From positions 1 to 39,542 of the IMG/VR virus record IMGVR_UViG_3300020123_000028: a stretch of DNA of 39,542 nt; one strand, given 5' to 3'. The DNA comes from a virus. The translations under genes were made by a program, and so were the position numbers. This document shows, in pieces, positions 39,181 through 39,542 of this stretch; the first letter of the stretch is position 1; every line of letters begins with the position of its first letter. The notes beneath the pieces were generated by a model, which worked only from the letters and a program-made list of their open reading frames with translations, ran no database searches and had not been told where the DNA came from.

Positions 39181-39482
39181 TGGCTGGCGCGAGTATTCCA
39201 TCTCGCAAGAAGTTTTTCCAATTCGGCCTCAAGCTCTTGAGCCTTTATTTTCGCAACCACTTCCACTCCACGCTCGTCGACGTGGCATCCACTGGTAGTA
39301 CATCCATCCGATTCACAGCCAATCCAGTAATATGCGCCGGGGAAAGGTGCGCCGGGATCATTCAATCCAATGGAAGGCTTCTCCCCACAGAAAGGACATG
39401 GCTTCGATCTTTCCCAAATCGAGCCCAGAACGCGCTCTTCCTCTGGAGTTATGCTCATAAATGATGGGTGCTTTATTTCCAT
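39177..39482 (-). CDS. Lar-like restriction-alleviation zinc protein
   Basis: A 101-residue protein. SKPCPFCGEKP (C29, C32), then YYWIGCESDGC (C56, C61) and a C-terminal LARWNTRA reproduce the Lar/zinc-ribbon pattern KPCPFCG...EAIxAWNTR, a family linked in phages to relief of host restriction. Between them lies an inserted acidic helix (AKIKAQELEAELEKL). Function in this phage is inferred from the motif. ATG 39482 has the AAACC-ATG context; a second ATG at 39458 is possible. First gene of the packaging operon. Confidence 0.6.
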   Translation of the reverse strand: MEIKHPSFMSITPEEERVLGSIWERSKPCPFCGEKPSIGLNDPGAPFPGAYYWIGCESDGCTTSGCHVDERGVEVVAKIKAQELEAELEKLLARWNTRASQ

Positions 39483-39542
39483 GGTTTGTCGCGTCCCTGT
39501 TGTTTTTTGTCGTCAGGTAAAAAGTGTTGGCAATGCGGAACC

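Noticed and set aside
1-39542. Genome-wide recoding of TAG to Gln
   Set aside because: The terminase, portal, capsid, tape measure and other long genes have their full family length with no internal TAG, and TAG closes several genes at family-typical ends (for example 8806 and 25074). Only the HNH gene clearly needs suppression.
1-39542. Diversity-generating retroelement, integrase or toxin-antitoxin module
   Set aside because: No reverse transcriptase, template/variable repeat pair, tyrosine or serine recombinase, or recognisable toxin-antitoxin pair could be found in any frame.

Overview
The window is a complete or near-complete tailed-phage genome assembled as a circle. The first ten bases (1-10) are repeated exactly as the last ten (39533-39542), so the unit is about 39,532 bp. 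Every gene I can support is on the minus strand, tightly packed, and most neighbours overlap by ATGA, GTGA, TGATG or TAATG. Lambda-type packaging and portal genes, a tape measure and a tail-tube-like protein indicate a siphovirus-like phage. No integrase, prophage-type repressor, tRNA or CRISPR array was recognised, and I cannot decide between lytic and temperate. The host is not evident. Weak Shine-Dalgarno usage and a GH75-like lysin would fit a Gram-negative, non-proteobacterial host such as a Verrucomicrobium relative, but that is only inference.

Reading in the direction of transcription (high to low coordinates): 39482-35431 holds an anti-restriction-like zinc protein, the small terminase, an orphan C5 cytosine methyltransferase and the large terminase. 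35398-29903 holds a gpW-like connector, portal, a fused prohead protease/major capsid protein and a decoration-like protein, ending in a strong terminator (29841-29877). 29818-18029 begins with a glycosyltransferase-methyltransferase fusion, then neck and tail genes, tail chaperones, tape measure, tail-tip proteins and a tail protein with an SGNH-esterase-like domain. 18032-15338 is the lysis region: a stand-alone receiver-domain protein, two holin-like membrane proteins, a secreted Ala-rich protein, a GH75-like endolysin and an HNH protein, closed by a second terminator (15261-15300).

A regulatory stretch with several palindromes (15177-15237) precedes the early/middle operon, which runs from 15154 to 16. 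It encodes an Ala/Ser repeat protein, a RecT-like annealing protein, a RuvC-like resolvase, small membrane and zinc-ribbon proteins, a replication-initiator-like protein carrying four iterons inside its gene (a lambda-O-like origin arrangement), a DnaB-type helicase, an XRE-like regulator and several HNH genes. Two genes look broken: an HNH gene with an amber codon at a usually Gln position (1025-1261), and a small gene split by a -1 shift at a GGGG run (2680-2978).

The most unusual points are the in-gene iterons, the AAACCA-ATG initiation context shared by about 15 genes, the receiver protein in the lysis cassette, the glycosyltransferase-methyltransferase fusion in the morphogenesis cluster, and a large nested inverted repeat at 8665-8748.
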